A DNA stretch of 64,000 nucleotides, from the NCBI GenBank assembly GCA_001429255.1, contig LMJI01000001.1:2030310-2094309 (forward strand), given 5' to 3'. The DNA is from Cellulomonas sp. Root930. Its GTDB lineage: Bacteria; Actinomycetota; Actinomycetes; Actinomycetales; Cellulomonadaceae. Every line of letters begins with the position of its first letter. Position 1 is the first letter of the stretch. The position numbers and the translations under genes were made by a program. The notes beneath the pieces were generated by a model. It made no database searches. It had not been told where the DNA came from and saw only the letters and a list, made by a program, of their open reading frames with translations. Positions 45,591 through 55,481 of the stretch are shown here, piece by piece.

Positions 45591-46331
45591 ATGAGCCTGC
45601 CGGTCGTCCTGGTGCACGGGCTGCGGACGTCACGCACGATGTGGCGCGCGCAGGTGCGGGCCCTCGAGCGGGTGGGCCGGCGGGCGGTCGCCGTCGACCT
45701 GCCCGGTCACGGCTCCCGGATCGGCGAGCCGTTCACCCTGGACTCGGCGGTGGACACGGTCGCGGAGGCGATCGAGGGAGTCGGCGGCCGGGCGTTCGTC
45801 GTCGGGCTGTCGCTCGGGGGGTACGTGGCGATCCGGCACGCGGCCCGGCACCCCGAGCAGGTGGCCGGCCTCGTGGCGGCGTCCTGCTCCACGCAGCCGC
45901 ACCGGGTGCTGCTGGCGGGGTGGTCGGTCGGCGCCCAGGGCATCGCCCGGCTGCCGGACCGCGGCGCGCGCCTGAACCAGTTCTTCGTCGACCGCGTCCT
46001 GCCGCACGAGGGTGCCGCGGACGTCGCAGCGGGCGGGTTCGCGCTGGACGCCACGCAGGAGGTCCTGCGCGAGATGACGGTGGCGACGCCGCTGGAGGAC
46101 CTCGCGCGGATCGAGGCGCCCGTCTGGTTGGTCAACGGGGCGTTCGACCACTTCCGCGGCGAGGAGCGTCGCTTCCTCGCCGCGTGCCGCGACGGGCGGC
46201 TCGTCGTGGTGCCGCGGGCGACGCACCTGGTGAGCCTCGTGGCGCCGGCGCGGTTCACGCGGGTGCTGCTCGAGGCGGTCGACGAGGTCGAGCTGCGTGA
46301 GCGTGCGGGTCGTACCGCGGTCAGTCGCTGA
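45591..46331 (+). CDS. Alpha/beta hydrolase
   Basis: This 246-residue alpha/beta-hydrolase-fold protein has an oxyanion region (VLVHGLRTSRTMW, near the start), a nucleophile elbow GLSLGGY (GxSxG) and a late Asp and His (GAFDHF and ATHLVSL) able to complete the triad. The substrate is unknown. It has no signal peptide. TAGAGT (45578-45583) ends 7 nt before the ATG, so the transcript is probably leaderless. Its 3' end overlaps the convergent ppgK-like gene by 11 bp. Confidence 0.88.
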   Translation: MSLPVVLVHGLRTSRTMWRAQVRALERVGRRAVAVDLPGHGSRIGEPFTLDSAVDTVAEAIEGVGGRAFVVGLSLGGYVAIRHAARHPEQVAGLVAASCSTQPHRVLLAGWSVGAQGIARLPDRGARLNQFFVDRVLPHEGAADVAAGGFALDATQEVLREMTVATPLEDLARIEAPVWLVNGAFDHFRGEERRFLAACRDGRLVVVPRATHLVSLVAPARFTRVLLEAVDEVELRERAGRTAVSR

Positions 46332-47079
46332 GCGACCACGCCCGGACGCCACCGACGATGCCCGCCTGGTTGGGTACCACGACGACGTCGTCGCCGAGCT
46401 TCGCCAGGGTCGCAGGCGTGACCTGACGGGCGTTCCCTCCGCCGAGGTAGAGCCGGTCCCAGACGAACACGGGGCGGAAGCCCTCGACGACGCGTCGCAC
46501 CCGCCGGGACCAGAGGCCGTCGCCGAGCCGGGCGCGCTCGACCTGCCCGATGTACGCGTCGTAGGTGGTGCCCCACCGGACGGGTGCGTGCGAGAGCTCG
46601 AGGTGCGGCGCGAGGACGCCCCCGTCGAACAGCGCGGTCCCCAGCCCGGTGCCGAGCGTGAGCACCAGCTCGATGCCCGTCCCCGAGATGACGCCGGCTC
46701 CGTGCACCTCGGCGTCGTTGAGCACGAGCGTGGGCAGGCCCAGACGCTCCTGCACGGCAGCCCGGATGTCGTAGCCGGCCCACGCGGTGAACAGGTCCGG
46801 GTCGACCGCGGTGCGTGGTCCGGCGCGGGTGACGTAGTGCGGGGTCGCGACGACGACGCCGTGCCGGATCATCCCCGGCATCCCGACGGTGACGCGGTCC
46901 GCGGCCGGCAGCCCGGCGGCGATGTCGGCGATCGTGGCCACGAGCCGGTCCGGCGGGAGCGGGTACGGCGTCGGCACCCGCACGGCGGGGGCGTGCAGAG
47001 TGCCCGCGGCATCCAGGACCGACGCCTTGATCCCTCCGCCACCACAGTCGACGGCGAGGGTGAACGGGTTGGTGGACAC
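46321..47079 (-). CDS. ppgK: Polyphosphate glucokinase (ROK-type)
   Basis: This 252-residue protein has a phosphate-1 loop near the N-terminus (LAVDCGGGGIKASVLD) and a second ATP/polyphosphate segment LTLGTGLGTALFDGGVLAPH followed by LELSHAP. These match actinobacterial polyphosphate/ATP glucokinases. The ROK zinc motif is absent, as expected for this group. It should phosphorylate glucose to glucose-6-phosphate. The GTG at 47079 has TAGCGT ending 6 nt upstream, consistent with a leaderless transcript. Confidence 0.85.
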   Translation of the reverse strand: MSTNPFTLAVDCGGGGIKASVLDAAGTLHAPAVRVPTPYPLPPDRLVATIADIAAGLPAADRVTVGMPGMIRHGVVVATPHYVTRAGPRTAVDPDLFTAWAGYDIRAAVQERLGLPTLVLNDAEVHGAGVISGTGIELVLTLGTGLGTALFDGGVLAPHLELSHAPVRWGTTYDAYIGQVERARLGDGLWSRRVRRVVEGFRPVFVWDRLYLGGGNARQVTPATLAKLGDDVVVVPNQAGIVGGVRAWSLSD

Positions 47080-47113
47080 GGGCCCACGCTAGCGCCGAGT
47101 ACCGTGTGGGCCC
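47080..47113. promoter_or_regulatory. 34-bp gap with two divergent -10-like elements (ppgK and truA)
   Basis: TAGCGT on the minus strand (47091 to 47086) lies 6 nt before the ppgK GTG. TACCGT on the plus strand (47100-47105) lies 8 nt before the truA GTG. Any -35 contacts would overlap the opposing gene's start, so the two promoters probably interfere. Confidence 0.5.
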
Positions 47114-48058
47114 GTGAGCGAACGCCTGGACCCCACCGAGCCGCCTGTCGAGCAGCCCGCCGAGCCGGCCGCCGTGCGGTTGCGGCTGGACCTGGCCTAC
47201 GACGGGACGGGGTTCGCCGGCTGGGCGATCCAGCCGGACCTGCGGACCGTGCAGGGCGTCCTGGAGGCCGCGCTGGGCACCGTCCTGCGCACCGACGGCC
47301 CGCCGCGCGTGACGGTGGCCGGGCGCACGGACTCGGGCGTGCACGCGCGCGGCCAGGTGGCGCACGTCGACATCCCCGGCGGGCTCATCGAGAGGTCCCG
47401 TGGGCGGTCGCGCCGCCCGGTCGACGAGGTGCTGCTCACCCGGCTCGGCGGCATCCTTCCCCCGGACCTGGTGGTGCACGCGCTGACTCGTGCGCCGGAC
47501 GGCTTCGACGCGCGGTTCTCGGCCCTGAGTCGGCGCTACACGTACCGGATCTGCGACGACTCCGCCCGACGCGACCCGTTGTCCCGCACGCACGTGCTGT
47601 GGCACCGCCGCGCGCTGGACGTGGACGCCATGGCGGCGGCCGCGAAGCCGCTGGTCGGCAGGCACGACTTCGCGTCGTACTGCAAGCCGCGGCCGGGTGC
47701 GACGACGATCCGGACGCTCGAGGCGTTCTCGTGGTCGAGGCCGGTGGACGGGCCGGACGCGGGGCTCGTCGTCGCCACGGTGCGGGCGGACGCGTTCTGT
47801 CACTCGATGGTGCGCTCGCTCGTGGGCGCCAGCCTGGCGGTGGGCGAGGGGCGCCAGGCGTCCGGCTGGCCGGCGGAGCTGCTCGCCGCCCGGCGCCGCG
47901 GGGTGGGCGTGCACGTGGTGGCCGCGCACGGCCTCATGCTCGACGAGGTGAGCTATCCCGCCGACGACGAGCTGGCAGCCCGGGCGGTCCTGACCCGTGC
48001 GCGGCGGGCGGCCGAGGACCTGCAGCACCCGCCGGCCGCGGGCGACTGCTGCGGCTGA
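47114..48058 (+). CDS. truA: tRNA pseudouridine(38-40) synthase TruA
   Basis: This is 314 residues. The catalytic Asp73 is in VAGRTDSGVHARGQVAH. DLAYDGTGFAGW is near the N-terminus and CHSMVRSLVGASLAVGEG near the C-terminus. It modifies U38-U40 in tRNA anticodon stems. About 20 N-terminal residues (Glu/Pro-rich) extend beyond the usual start. The GTG at 47114 is probably leaderless. In many actinobacteria truA follows rplQ directly. Here two genes have been inserted between them. Confidence 0.95.
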   Translation: MSERLDPTEPPVEQPAEPAAVRLRLDLAYDGTGFAGWAIQPDLRTVQGVLEAALGTVLRTDGPPRVTVAGRTDSGVHARGQVAHVDIPGGLIERSRGRSRRPVDEVLLTRLGGILPPDLVVHALTRAPDGFDARFSALSRRYTYRICDDSARRDPLSRTHVLWHRRALDVDAMAAAAKPLVGRHDFASYCKPRPGATTIRTLEAFSWSRPVDGPDAGLVVATVRADAFCHSMVRSLVGASLAVGEGRQASGWPAELLAARRRGVGVHVVAAHGLMLDEVSYPADDELAARAVLTRARRAAEDLQHPPAAGDCCG

Positions 48059-48078
48059 ACCGGCTCGGACCTCGTCGA

Positions 48079-48101
48079 CGGAAGGTCGGACGGACCTTCC
48101 G
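48079..48101. terminator. Bidirectional hairpin between truA and the DUF5709-like gene
   Basis: CGGAAGGTC (48079-48087) pairs with GACCTTCCG (48093-48101) around 5 nt, between two convergent genes. Confidence 0.7.
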
Positions 48102-48121
48102 CTCTGCCTCGGGCGAGCAGG

Positions 48122-48559
48122 TCAGTCCTCGACGTCGTCGCGGTACCGGCGGTCGTCGACGTACTCCTCCTCGATGAGGTGCACGGCGGCCTCCTCGGCG
48201 CTCGCGGCGCCCCCGGAGATGCCGGCGTCGATGGCGAACCCGTCGGTGCCGCCCGCCTCGACGGCGCCGTCGTCCTCGATGAGCCGGCCGGCGCGGAACT
48301 CCTCGCGCTCGGGCCGCGGCCGCGCCTCCCAGACCTCGGGCTCCTCCTGGCCGATGCGCTGGTCGATCGTCTCGCGGTGCGCCTCCTCCCACGCCGTCTC
48401 GCCGTAGTGGTTGGTGCGCGGCCGGTCGGGGACCGTGTAGCCCTCGTCGAGCAGGTCGTCGACGCCGCGGTCGAGCAGGGTGTCTTCGCTGGGCAGCTGG
48501 TCCGTGTCGCCCTCGCTGCCGAGCTCGGGGTCGGGGCTGGTGCCGGAGGTGTCGCTCAT
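48122..48559 (-). CDS. DUF5709-like acidic protein
   Basis: This 145-residue acidic soluble protein contains DTLLDRGVDDLLDEGYTVPD, then WEEAHRETIDQRIGQEEPEV and HLIEEEYVDDRRYRDD. The pattern matches an actinobacterial family of unknown function (DUF5709, from memory). There is no signal peptide or catalytic motif. The ATG at 48559 has TATCGT 6 nt upstream (leaderless) and an overlapping CGGAG that could act as a ribosome-binding site. Confidence 0.75.
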   Translation of the reverse strand: MSDTSGTSPDPELGSEGDTDQLPSEDTLLDRGVDDLLDEGYTVPDRPRTNHYGETAWEEAHRETIDQRIGQEEPEVWEARPRPEREEFRAGRLIEDDGAVEAGGTDGFAIDAGISGGAASAEEAAVHLIEEEYVDDRRYRDDVED

Positions 48560-48661
48560 GCTCCGACGATAGACCGCGGACCCGCGCTCGGCAGCGATGC
48601 TGTGCGCCGTGCCACAGGCAATGAGATGGGCCGCCGACGGGGCGGCAGGGACACTGGACGC

Positions 48662-50344
48662 ATGGGCCACCTCGACATCGGCGGCATCGGGTACTTCCTG
48701 CCCGACGGACGCCCTCTCCTCGACGACGTGTCGTTCCGCGTCGCCGACGGCGCGCGCGTCGCGCTCGTCGGCCCCAACGGCGCCGGCAAGACGACGCTGC
48801 TGCGGATCATCGCGGGGGACGAGGCGCCGCACGCGGGGTCGATCGGGCGCAGCGGCGGCCTCGGGATCATGCGCCAGGACATCGGCCGGATCGACGACGA
48901 CCGGTCGATCCGTGACCTGCTCGCCTCGCTCGCGTCGCCCGCCGTCCGGGACGCGGCCGTCGAGCTCGCGGCGGCGGAGCTGGCGATCATGGAGACCGAC
49001 GACGAGCCGGCGCAGATGCGGTACGCCCAGGCGCTCGTCGACTGGGCCGACGTCGGCGGGTACGAGGCCGAGGCCGGCTGGGACCGGGTGACCGACGCCG
49101 TCCTGTCGATCCCGTTCGACGCCGCCCAGCACCGCGAGGTGCGCACCCTGTCCGGCGGCGAGCAGAAGCGGCTCGTCCTGGAGGCCCTGCTGCGCGGCCC
49201 CGACGAGGTGCTCCTGCTCGACGAGCCGGACAACGCGCTCGACGTGCCGACCAAGCGCTGGCTCGAGGACAGGCTGCGGGCCTCGAACAAGACCGTGCTG
49301 TTCGTGAGCCACGACCGCGAGATGCTCGCCCGTGTGGCCACGCAGGTGGCGACCCTCGAGCCCGGCGTCATGGGGGCTGCGGTCTGGGTGCACGGCGGCG
49401 GGTTCGCGTCCTACCACCAGGCGCGCGAGGACCGGCGCTCGCGGCTCGAGGAGCTGCTGCGGCGGTGGGAGGAGGAGCACGCGAAGCTCAAGGAGCTCGT
49501 GCTCACCCTGCGCACGAAGGCGGCGTTCAACGACGGGCTCGCGTCGCGGTACTCCGCAGCGCAGACGCGACTGCGCAAGTTCGAGGAGGCCGGGCCGCCG
49601 ACGCTGCTGGCCCGCGAGCAGAACGTGAAGGTCCGGCTGCGCGGCGGCCGCACCGCCAAGCGCGCGGTGGTCGCGACCGGTCTGGAGCTCACCGGGCTGA
49701 TGCACCCGTTCGACCTGGAGGTCTGGTTCGGCGAGCGGGTGGCCGTCCTCGGCTCCAACGGGTCCGGCAAGTCCCACTTCCTGCGGCTGCTCGCCGCCGG
49801 CGGGAGCGACCCCGGTCCCGAGCACGAGCCCGCCGACGACCTCCCCGTGGCACCGGTGAAGCACACCGGCAAGGTCGTGCTGGGGCCACGGGTGCGGCCG
49901 GGCTGGTTCGCGCAGAACCACGGGCACCCGGAGCTGGTCGGACGGACGCTGCTCGAGATCCTGCACCGCGGCGAGGGGCACCGCGCGGGGCTCGGGCGCG
50001 AGCAGGCCAGCAAGGCGCTCGACCGGTACGAGCTCGTCTCCGCGGCGGAGCAGCGCTACGAGACGCTGTCCGGCGGCCAGCAGGCGCGGCTGCAGATCCT
50101 GCTGCTGGAGCTCGGGGGAGCGACCCTGCTGCTGCTCGACGAGCCGACCGACAACCTCGACCTGCACTCCGCCGAGGCGCTCGAGACCGGGCTGGCGGCG
50201 TTCGAGGGCACGGTGCTGGCGGTCACGCACGACCGCTGGTTCACGCGCACCTTCGACCGGTTCCTCGTGTTCGGCGCGGACGGGGACGTGGTCGAGACGC
50301 CCGAGCCGGTGTGGGACGCCGGCCGGGTGGACCGGGTGCGCTGA
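48662..50344 (+). CDS. ABC-F family ATPase
   Basis: This 560-residue protein has two nucleotide-binding domains and no membrane segments. The first has Walker A GPNGAGKTT (37-45), LSGGEQKRL and LLLDEPDNALD. The second has GSNGSGKS, LSGGQQARL and LLLDEPTDNLD. The domains are joined by a charged helical linker (RRSRLEELLRRWEEEHAKLK). ABC-F proteins act on the ribosome, either in housekeeping (EttA-like) or in antibiotic protection. The subtype is not clear from sequence. The ATG has GACACT 6 nt upstream. Confidence 0.93.
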   Translation: MGHLDIGGIGYFLPDGRPLLDDVSFRVADGARVALVGPNGAGKTTLLRIIAGDEAPHAGSIGRSGGLGIMRQDIGRIDDDRSIRDLLASLASPAVRDAAVELAAAELAIMETDDEPAQMRYAQALVDWADVGGYEAEAGWDRVTDAVLSIPFDAAQHREVRTLSGGEQKRLVLEALLRGPDEVLLLDEPDNALDVPTKRWLEDRLRASNKTVLFVSHDREMLARVATQVATLEPGVMGAAVWVHGGGFASYHQAREDRRSRLEELLRRWEEEHAKLKELVLTLRTKAAFNDGLASRYSAAQTRLRKFEEAGPPTLLAREQNVKVRLRGGRTAKRAVVATGLELTGLMHPFDLEVWFGERVAVLGSNGSGKSHFLRLLAAGGSDPGPEHEPADDLPVAPVKHTGKVVLGPRVRPGWFAQNHGHPELVGRTLLEILHRGEGHRAGLGREQASKALDRYELVSAAEQRYETLSGGQQARLQILLLELGGATLLLLDEPTDNLDLHSAEALETGLAAFEGTVLAVTHDRWFTRTFDRFLVFGADGDVVETPEPVWDAGRVDRVR

Positions 50345-50360
50345 GCCCCGACCAGCAGGC

Positions 50361-50957
50361 TCAGACCAGCAGCAGGACCGCGAGGGTCGCCATCACCACG
50401 GCGATGACGACATCGAGCACCTGCCAGGCGCGCGGGCGGGCGAACACCGGCCGCAGGTAGGTGGCCCCGAAGCCGAGTGCGGTGAACCACACGACGCTGG
50501 CGGTGACCGCCCCGGCGCCGAACACCCAGGCGCCGGGGTCGTGCTGGTGCGCCAGCGAGCCCAGGAGCACCACGGTGTCGAGGTACACGTGCGGGTTGAG
50601 GAACGTGAGCGCGAGGCACGTCGACACGACCGCGCCAAGGGCCGCAGGGCCGTCGCCCGCGGGATCGAGCCGCTCCGGGCGGCGGGCCCGCAGCGCGGCG
50701 CCCACGGCCAGCACGAGCAGGAACACGGCGCCCGCGTACTTCGTCACCGCCAGCACCACCGGGTGGTCGGTCACGAGCGCCCCGAGGCCGGCGATGCCCG
50801 CGGCGATCAGCAGCGCGTCCGCGACGGCGCACACCGCCACGACGGGCAGCACGTGCTCGCGCCGGATGCCCTGGCGGAGCACGAACGCGTTCTGCGCGCC
50901 GATCGCGACGATCAGGGACAGGCCCGTGAGGAAGCCCGAGAGGGCAGCGGTGGTCAC
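50361..50957 (-). CDS. lysE: LysE/ArgO family amino-acid exporter
   Basis: This 198-residue membrane protein has about six spans, starting [20 protein letters not shown], the conserved LysE entry, with [18 protein letters not shown] in the middle. It should export basic amino acids. The gene is divergent from an ArgP/LysG-type regulator 71 bp away, as in Corynebacterium. The GTG at 50957 has TACCGT 6 nt upstream. Confidence 0.93.
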   Translation of the reverse strand: MTTAALSGFLTGLSLIVAIGAQNAFVLRQGIRREHVLPVVAVCAVADALLIAAGIAGLGALVTDHPVVLAVTKYAGAVFLLVLAVGAALRARRPERLDPAGDGPAALGAVVSTCLALTFLNPHVYLDTVVLLGSLAHQHDPGAWVFGAGAVTASVVWFTALGFGATYLRPVFARPRAWQVLDVVIAVVMATLAVLLLV

Positions 50958-51028
50958 GGGACGACGGTACGAACTCGGCGTCGATGAAGTCCAGTTCAGA
51001 TTCCTGGCGAACCGTTAGGATCATTCAT

Positions 51029-51961
51029 GTGGCGTTCGACGCGGACCAGCTGAGCGCCCTCGCGGCCGTGGTGCACGAGGGCAGCTTCGACGCGGCCGCA
51101 CGACGCCTGCACGTGACCCCGTCGGCCGTCAGCCAGCGGATCAAGGCGCTCGAGCAGCAGGTGGGACGCGTGCTGGTGCTGCGCACGCGCCCGTGCCGGC
51201 CCACGGAGGACGGCGAGGTGCTGGTGCGCCTGGCCGGCCAGGTGGAGCTCCTGGGGCGTGACGCGATGGGCCTGCTGGTCCCGGCACCGGGTGGCACGCG
51301 CGCCCGGCCGGCCACGCGCCGGCTCCCCGTGGCCGTGAACGACGACTCGATGTCCACGTGGTTCCCCGCCGCGGTCGCCGACCTGCCCGCCGACGTCCTG
51401 CTCGACCTGCGGCGCGAGGACCAGGACCTGTCCGCCGACCTGCTGCGCGACGGGACGGTGATGGCCGCGGTCACCGCGGACCCGCGCGCGGTGCAGGGCT
51501 GCCGCGTCCGCCGCCTGGGCGCGATGCGGTACCTCGCGGTCGCGGCACCGGAGCGTGCGGAGCGCTGGTTCGCCGACGGGCTCGGTGCGGAGGTGTTCGC
51601 GGCGGCGCCCCTCCTGGCGTTCAACAGGGAGGATGGCCTGCAGGAACGCTTCGTCGCGTCGGTCGTCGGCCGGCGCACGGTGACCCCGCGCGTGCACTAC
51701 GTGCCGTCCCAGTCGGCGTTCGTGGGGCTGGTCGAGGCCGGGCTCGGGTGGGGGATGGTGCCGGAGGTAGCGGCGGCCGAGCGGATCGCCGCCGGCGCGC
51801 TGGTGGAGATCCGGGCCGGGCGCCACCTCGACGTCCCGCTGTACTGGCAGCACTGGGCGCTGCGCACACCGACGCTCGACGACCTGACCGAGCGGGTGGT
51901 CACCGCGGCGTCGGCGGCCCTGCGGCCGGTGCGACGCCACGGACCGCCCTCGGCGGGCTGA
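51029..51961 (+). CDS. lysG: LysR-family regulator, ArgP/LysG type
   Basis: This 310-residue protein has an N-terminal winged HTH (LSALAAVVHEGSFDAAARRL, then VTPSAVSQRIKALEQQVGR) and a C-terminal effector domain. Divergent pairing with lysE argues for control of that exporter by intracellular Lys or Arg. The GTG at 51029 is preceded by TAGGAT (51016-51021) at 7 nt, again leaderless-like. The 71-bp gap (50958-51028) must hold the operator; AGTCCAGTTCAG is a possible half-site. Confidence 0.92.
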   Translation: MAFDADQLSALAAVVHEGSFDAAARRLHVTPSAVSQRIKALEQQVGRVLVLRTRPCRPTEDGEVLVRLAGQVELLGRDAMGLLVPAPGGTRARPATRRLPVAVNDDSMSTWFPAAVADLPADVLLDLRREDQDLSADLLRDGTVMAAVTADPRAVQGCRVRRLGAMRYLAVAAPERAERWFADGLGAEVFAAAPLLAFNREDGLQERFVASVVGRRTVTPRVHYVPSQSAFVGLVEAGLGWGMVPEVAAAERIAAGALVEIRAGRHLDVPLYWQHWALRTPTLDDLTERVVTAASAALRPVRRHGPPSAG

Positions 51962-51967
51962 CGCGTT

Positions 51968-51997
51968 TTGACCCTCCGGCGGCACGGCGGCTACCCT
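51968..51997 (+). promoter_or_regulatory. rplM promoter
   Basis: TTGACC (51968-51973) and TACCCT (51992-51997) are 18 bp apart. Transcription would give a ~180-nt leader before rplM. The leader has no recognisable element. Confidence 0.7.
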
Positions 51998-52186
51998 GGT
52001 GTGTCGTTGTGCGTCCCCGTTCCGGCGGCTGCTAGTGCCTTCTCAGCACTCAGCACCGAGCCAGAACGGCAGGGCTGGTGCGTTCCCGCTCGCCGCCCGG
52101 AAGCCGACGAAAGCATGCATCGGCGGACCCGCACCCTGCGGAGCTCCGCCCCGACAAGATTCGCAACGAAACGAAGGCTGACGACC

Positions 52187-52636
52187 GTGCGCACGTACAC
52201 ACCGAAGCCCGGCGACGTCGAGCGGACCTGGCACATCATCGACGCGAACGATGTCGTCCTGGGTCGCCTGGCCACACATGTGGCCACGTTGCTGCGCGGC
52301 AAGCACAAGGCAACCTTTGCCCCCCACGTCGACGGCGGTGACTTCGTCATCGTCATCAACGCGAGCAAGGTGGCACTGACCGGCAACAAGCGCGAGAACA
52401 AGCTCGCGTACCGCCACTCCGGATACCCGGGTGGCCTGCGCGCCGTGGCCTACTCCGACCTCCTGGAGAAGCACCCCGAGCGCGCGATCGAGAAGGCTGT
52501 CCGCGGCATGCTCCCCAAGAGCTCGCTCGCGCGTCAGCAGCTCACCAAGCTCAAGGTCTACGCCGGTGCGGAGCACCCGCACGCGGCGCAGCAGCCGAAG
52601 CCCTTCGAGATCACCCAGGTCTCTCAGCAGGCGTGA
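52187..52636 (+). CDS. rplM: 50S ribosomal protein L13
   Basis: This is 149 residues from a GTG ([20 protein letters not shown]), with the family core [20 protein letters not shown] and [11 protein letters not shown]. It is an early 50S assembly protein. Longer in-frame starts would extend into the leader. It lies 38 nt upstream of rpsI. Confidence 0.97.
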   Translation: MRTYTPKPGDVERTWHIIDANDVVLGRLATHVATLLRGKHKATFAPHVDGGDFVIVINASKVALTGNKRENKLAYRHSGYPGGLRAVAYSDLLEKHPERAIEKAVRGMLPKSSLARQQLTKLKVYAGAEHPHAAQQPKPFEITQVSQQA

Positions 52637-52674
52637 GCCGGCTGAGTACAGAGAACAAGGACGCGAGGACACCA

Positions 52675-53163
52675 GTGGCAGAGACCACGGTCGACATCGA
52701 CCTCGAGGGCGATGACACCCCCACCAGCTACACCTCCGAGACGGCTGCCCCGACGGGCCGCGGTCAGAGCATCACGGCACCGGCGAACGCGCTCGGCCGT
52801 CGCAAGGAGGCCATCGCGCGCGTGCGCCTGGTCCCCGGCACCGGTCAGTGGAAGGTCAACGGGCGCACGCTCGAGGACTACTTCCCGAACAAGGTGCACC
52901 AGCAGCTCGTGAACTCCCCGTTCAAGCTGGTCGACGTCGAGGGTCGCTTCGACGTCGTCGCGCGCATCACCGGCGGCGGCGTGAGCGGCCAGGCCGGCGC
53001 GCTGCGCCTGGGCATCGCCCGTGCGCTGAACGCGATCGACGAGGAGCACAACCGCCCGGCCCTCAAGAAGGCCGGCTTCCTGACCCGCGACGCCCGCGTC
53101 GTGGAGCGCAAGAAGGCCGGTCTCAAGAAGGCCCGCAAGGCACCGCAGTACTCGAAGCGCTGA
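52675..53163 (+). CDS. rpsI: 30S ribosomal protein S9
   Basis: This 162-residue protein has a GTG start ([14 protein letters not shown]) and a ~40-residue acidic/Thr-rich extension before the core ([20 protein letters not shown]). The C-terminal tail [12 protein letters not shown], which contacts P-site tRNA, is intact. Such N-extensions are usual in actinobacteria. Confidence 0.97.
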   Translation: MAETTVDIDLEGDDTPTSYTSETAAPTGRGQSITAPANALGRRKEAIARVRLVPGTGQWKVNGRTLEDYFPNKVHQQLVNSPFKLVDVEGRFDVVARITGGGVSGQAGALRLGIARALNAIDEEHNRPALKKAGFLTRDARVVERKKAGLKKARKAPQYSKR

Positions 53164-53178
53164 TCGACGCACTTCGGC

Positions 53179-53218
53179 CCGATGGCCCTGCCGGTCTCAC
53201 GACCAGCGGGGCCATCGG
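53179..53218 (+). terminator. Terminator after rpsI
   Basis: A 10-bp stem CCGATGGCCC/GGGCCATCGG (53179-53188 with 53209-53218) has a nested GGTC/GACC pairing inside its loop. It lies 15 nt after rpsI. Confidence 0.7.
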
Positions 53219-53299
53219 CATGTCTGCAACCATCAGCGAGGGCGGGCGCGTGGGGCATGCATCAGCAGCGCCGTGCCGCCAGGACGAAGGAGTCTGACC

Positions 53300-54649
53300 A
53301 TGGGCCGACTGTTCGGGACCGACGGCGTGCGTGGGCTCGCCAACCGGGACGTGACCGCCGAGCTCGCGCTCGACCTCTCGGTCGCGGCCGCGCACGTGCT
53401 GGGTTCGCTCGGCCAGTTCGAGGGGCACCGGCCCCGCGCGATCGTCGGGCGTGACAGCCGCGCGTCGGGGGAGTTCCTCGCGGCCGCCGTGTCCGCCGGG
53501 CTGGCCTCGGCCGGCGTGGACGTCAACAACGTCGGCGTGCTGCCGACGCCCGCGGTCGCCTTCCTCACCGCGGAGCTCGGCGTCGACATCGGCGTGGTGC
53601 TCTCGGCGTCGCACAACCCGATGCCCGACAACGGGATCAAGTTCCTGGCGCGCGGCGGGCACAAGCTCGACGACGAGCTCGAGGCCGCCATCGAGGCGCG
53701 CATGGGTGAGCACTGGGAGCGGCCGCTCGGCGGGGACGTCGGGCGCATCCGCGTCGACACCGGTCGCGCGGGCGAGCAGTACATCGAGCATCTCGTCGGG
53801 ACCATCGACGTCCCCCTCACGGGGCTGCGCATCGCGGTCGACTGCGCGAACGGCGCCGCGAGCGAGGTCGGACCGGCGACGCTCCGGGCGGCCGGCGCCG
53901 ACGTCGTCGTCATCAACGCCTCGCCCGACGGGCGCAACATCAACGAGAAGTGCGGCTCCACGCACCCCGAGCAGCTGCAGGCCGCGGTCGTGGCCTCGGA
54001 GGCGGACCTCGGGGTCGCGTTCGACGGGGACGCGGACCGGTGCCTGGCGGTCGACGCCGCGGGCAACCTGGTGGACGGCGACCAGATCATGGGGATCCTC
54101 GCGATCGCCATGCGCGACCGGGGCGACCTGGTGGCGAACACGCTGGTCACCACGGTGATGAGCAACCTGGGGCTCAAGATCGCGATGAGCGAGGCGGGGA
54201 TCGCCACGATCGACACCGCGGTGGGCGACCGGTACGTGCTCGAGGCGATGCGTGCCGGGAACTACTCCCTCGGCGGCGAGCAGTCCGGGCACATCATCAT
54301 GGCGGCGCACGCGACCACCGGCGACGGCGTCCTGACGGCCCTGCAGCTGGCCGCCCGGGTGGCGGCGACGGGGGCGACCATCGCCGACCTGGCGGGCGTG
54401 GTCCGGCGGCTGCCGCAGACGCTGGTGAACGTCCCCGGTGTCGACAAGCGGCGCGCCGGCACCGACGAGCGGCTCCTCGACGCGGTGCGTTCCGCCGAGG
54501 AGGGCCTCGGACAGACCGGGCGGGTGCTGCTGCGGTCGTCGGGCACCGAGGACCTCGTCCGCGTGATGGTCGAGGCCGGCACGCAGTCCGAGGCGGACCG
54601 CGTCGCGCGCGAGCTCGCCGACGTCGTCCAGCACCGGCTGGCCCTCTAG
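53300..54649 (+). CDS. glmM: Phosphoglucosamine mutase
   Basis: This is 449 residues. It begins [20 protein letters not shown]. The phosphoserine loop [11 protein letters not shown] (Ser104), metal loop DGDADRC, sugar-binding GGEQSGH and phosphate-binding [12 protein letters not shown] are all present. It converts glucosamine-6-P to glucosamine-1-P for UDP-GlcNAc. It works directly after GlmS (57947-59803). The stop overlaps the def GTG by one base. Confidence 0.97.
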   Translation: MGRLFGTDGVRGLANRDVTAELALDLSVAAAHVLGSLGQFEGHRPRAIVGRDSRASGEFLAAAVSAGLASAGVDVNNVGVLPTPAVAFLTAELGVDIGVVLSASHNPMPDNGIKFLARGGHKLDDELEAAIEARMGEHWERPLGGDVGRIRVDTGRAGEQYIEHLVGTIDVPLTGLRIAVDCANGAASEVGPATLRAAGADVVVINASPDGRNINEKCGSTHPEQLQAAVVASEADLGVAFDGDADRCLAVDAAGNLVDGDQIMGILAIAMRDRGDLVANTLVTTVMSNLGLKIAMSEAGIATIDTAVGDRYVLEAMRAGNYSLGGEQSGHIIMAAHATTGDGVLTALQLAARVAATGATIADLAGVVRRLPQTLVNVPGVDKRRAGTDERLLDAVRSAEEGLGQTGRVLLRSSGTEDLVRVMVEAGTQSEADRVARELADVVQHRLAL

Positions 54650-55314
54650 TGCCGTCCGGCCCCGAGTGGGACCAGGCGCTGCGCGACGTCGCGCTCTGGA
54701 TCATCGAGTCGGGCACCCGCTCGCCCGAGGGGGTGGCGCCCATCGTGCAGGCGGGGCACCCGGCCCTGCGCGCGGTGTCGACGCCGTACGACGGCCAGCT
54801 GTCCGACGAGGAGCTGGCCGTGCTCGTCGACGTCATGCACCGGACGATGCGCGCGGCCCCCGGGGTCGGCCTCGCGGCGCCGCAGCTCGGTCTGCCGTTG
54901 GCCCTAGCCGTGCTCGAGGACCCGGGCTCCATCTCGCCGGAGCACGCGGAGGTCCGGGAGCGCGAGCCGCTGCCGTTCCGGGTCCTGGTGAACCCGCGGT
55001 ACACGCCGCTGGACGAGGACCGCGTCTCGTTCTACGAGGGCTGCCTCAGCGTCGTCGGCTACCAGGCGGTGGTCGCCCGCGCGCGGCGCGTGCACCTGAC
55101 AGGAGCGGACGAGCACGGCACCGCGGTCGACGAGGTGGTCGAGGGCTGGTCCGCGCGGATCGTGCAGCACGAGACCGACCACCTGGGCGGGACGCTGTAC
55201 CTGGATCGCGCGGAGCTGCGCTCGCTCGCGGCGACCGACGAGTTCGGCGCCCGGTGGTCGGCGGAGCCCAGTCCCGAGGCGGCCGCCCGTGCTCTCTCGT
55301 TCCCCCTGTCCTGA
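54649..55314 (+). CDS. def: Peptide deformylase
   Basis: This is 221 residues. All three deformylase motifs are intact: GVGLAAPQLG (about 72-81), EGCLSV (Cys132) and QHETDH (His174, Glu175, His178). It removes the formyl group from nascent proteins. The ~30-residue N-terminal and C-terminal extensions resemble actinobacterial type I enzymes. The GTG overlaps the glmM stop by one base. Confidence 0.95.
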   Translation: MPSGPEWDQALRDVALWIIESGTRSPEGVAPIVQAGHPALRAVSTPYDGQLSDEELAVLVDVMHRTMRAAPGVGLAAPQLGLPLALAVLEDPGSISPEHAEVREREPLPFRVLVNPRYTPLDEDRVSFYEGCLSVVGYQAVVARARRVHLTGADEHGTAVDEVVEGWSARIVQHETDHLGGTLYLDRAELRSLAATDEFGARWSAEPSPEAAARALSFPLS

Positions 55315-55481
55315 ACAAGGGCCCGAGGGGGGACCCCGGGTCCGACCCCGGGAGGAATAGGGGCTGCACCAGGGATGAACCGGGGGTCACCCCTATGTCG
55401 TCCGGGCAGGGGCGACACTTACCGTGGAGGCACGACACCGGGCGGATCGCCGCCGGTGCACGACGCAGGAGCTGATGTCAC

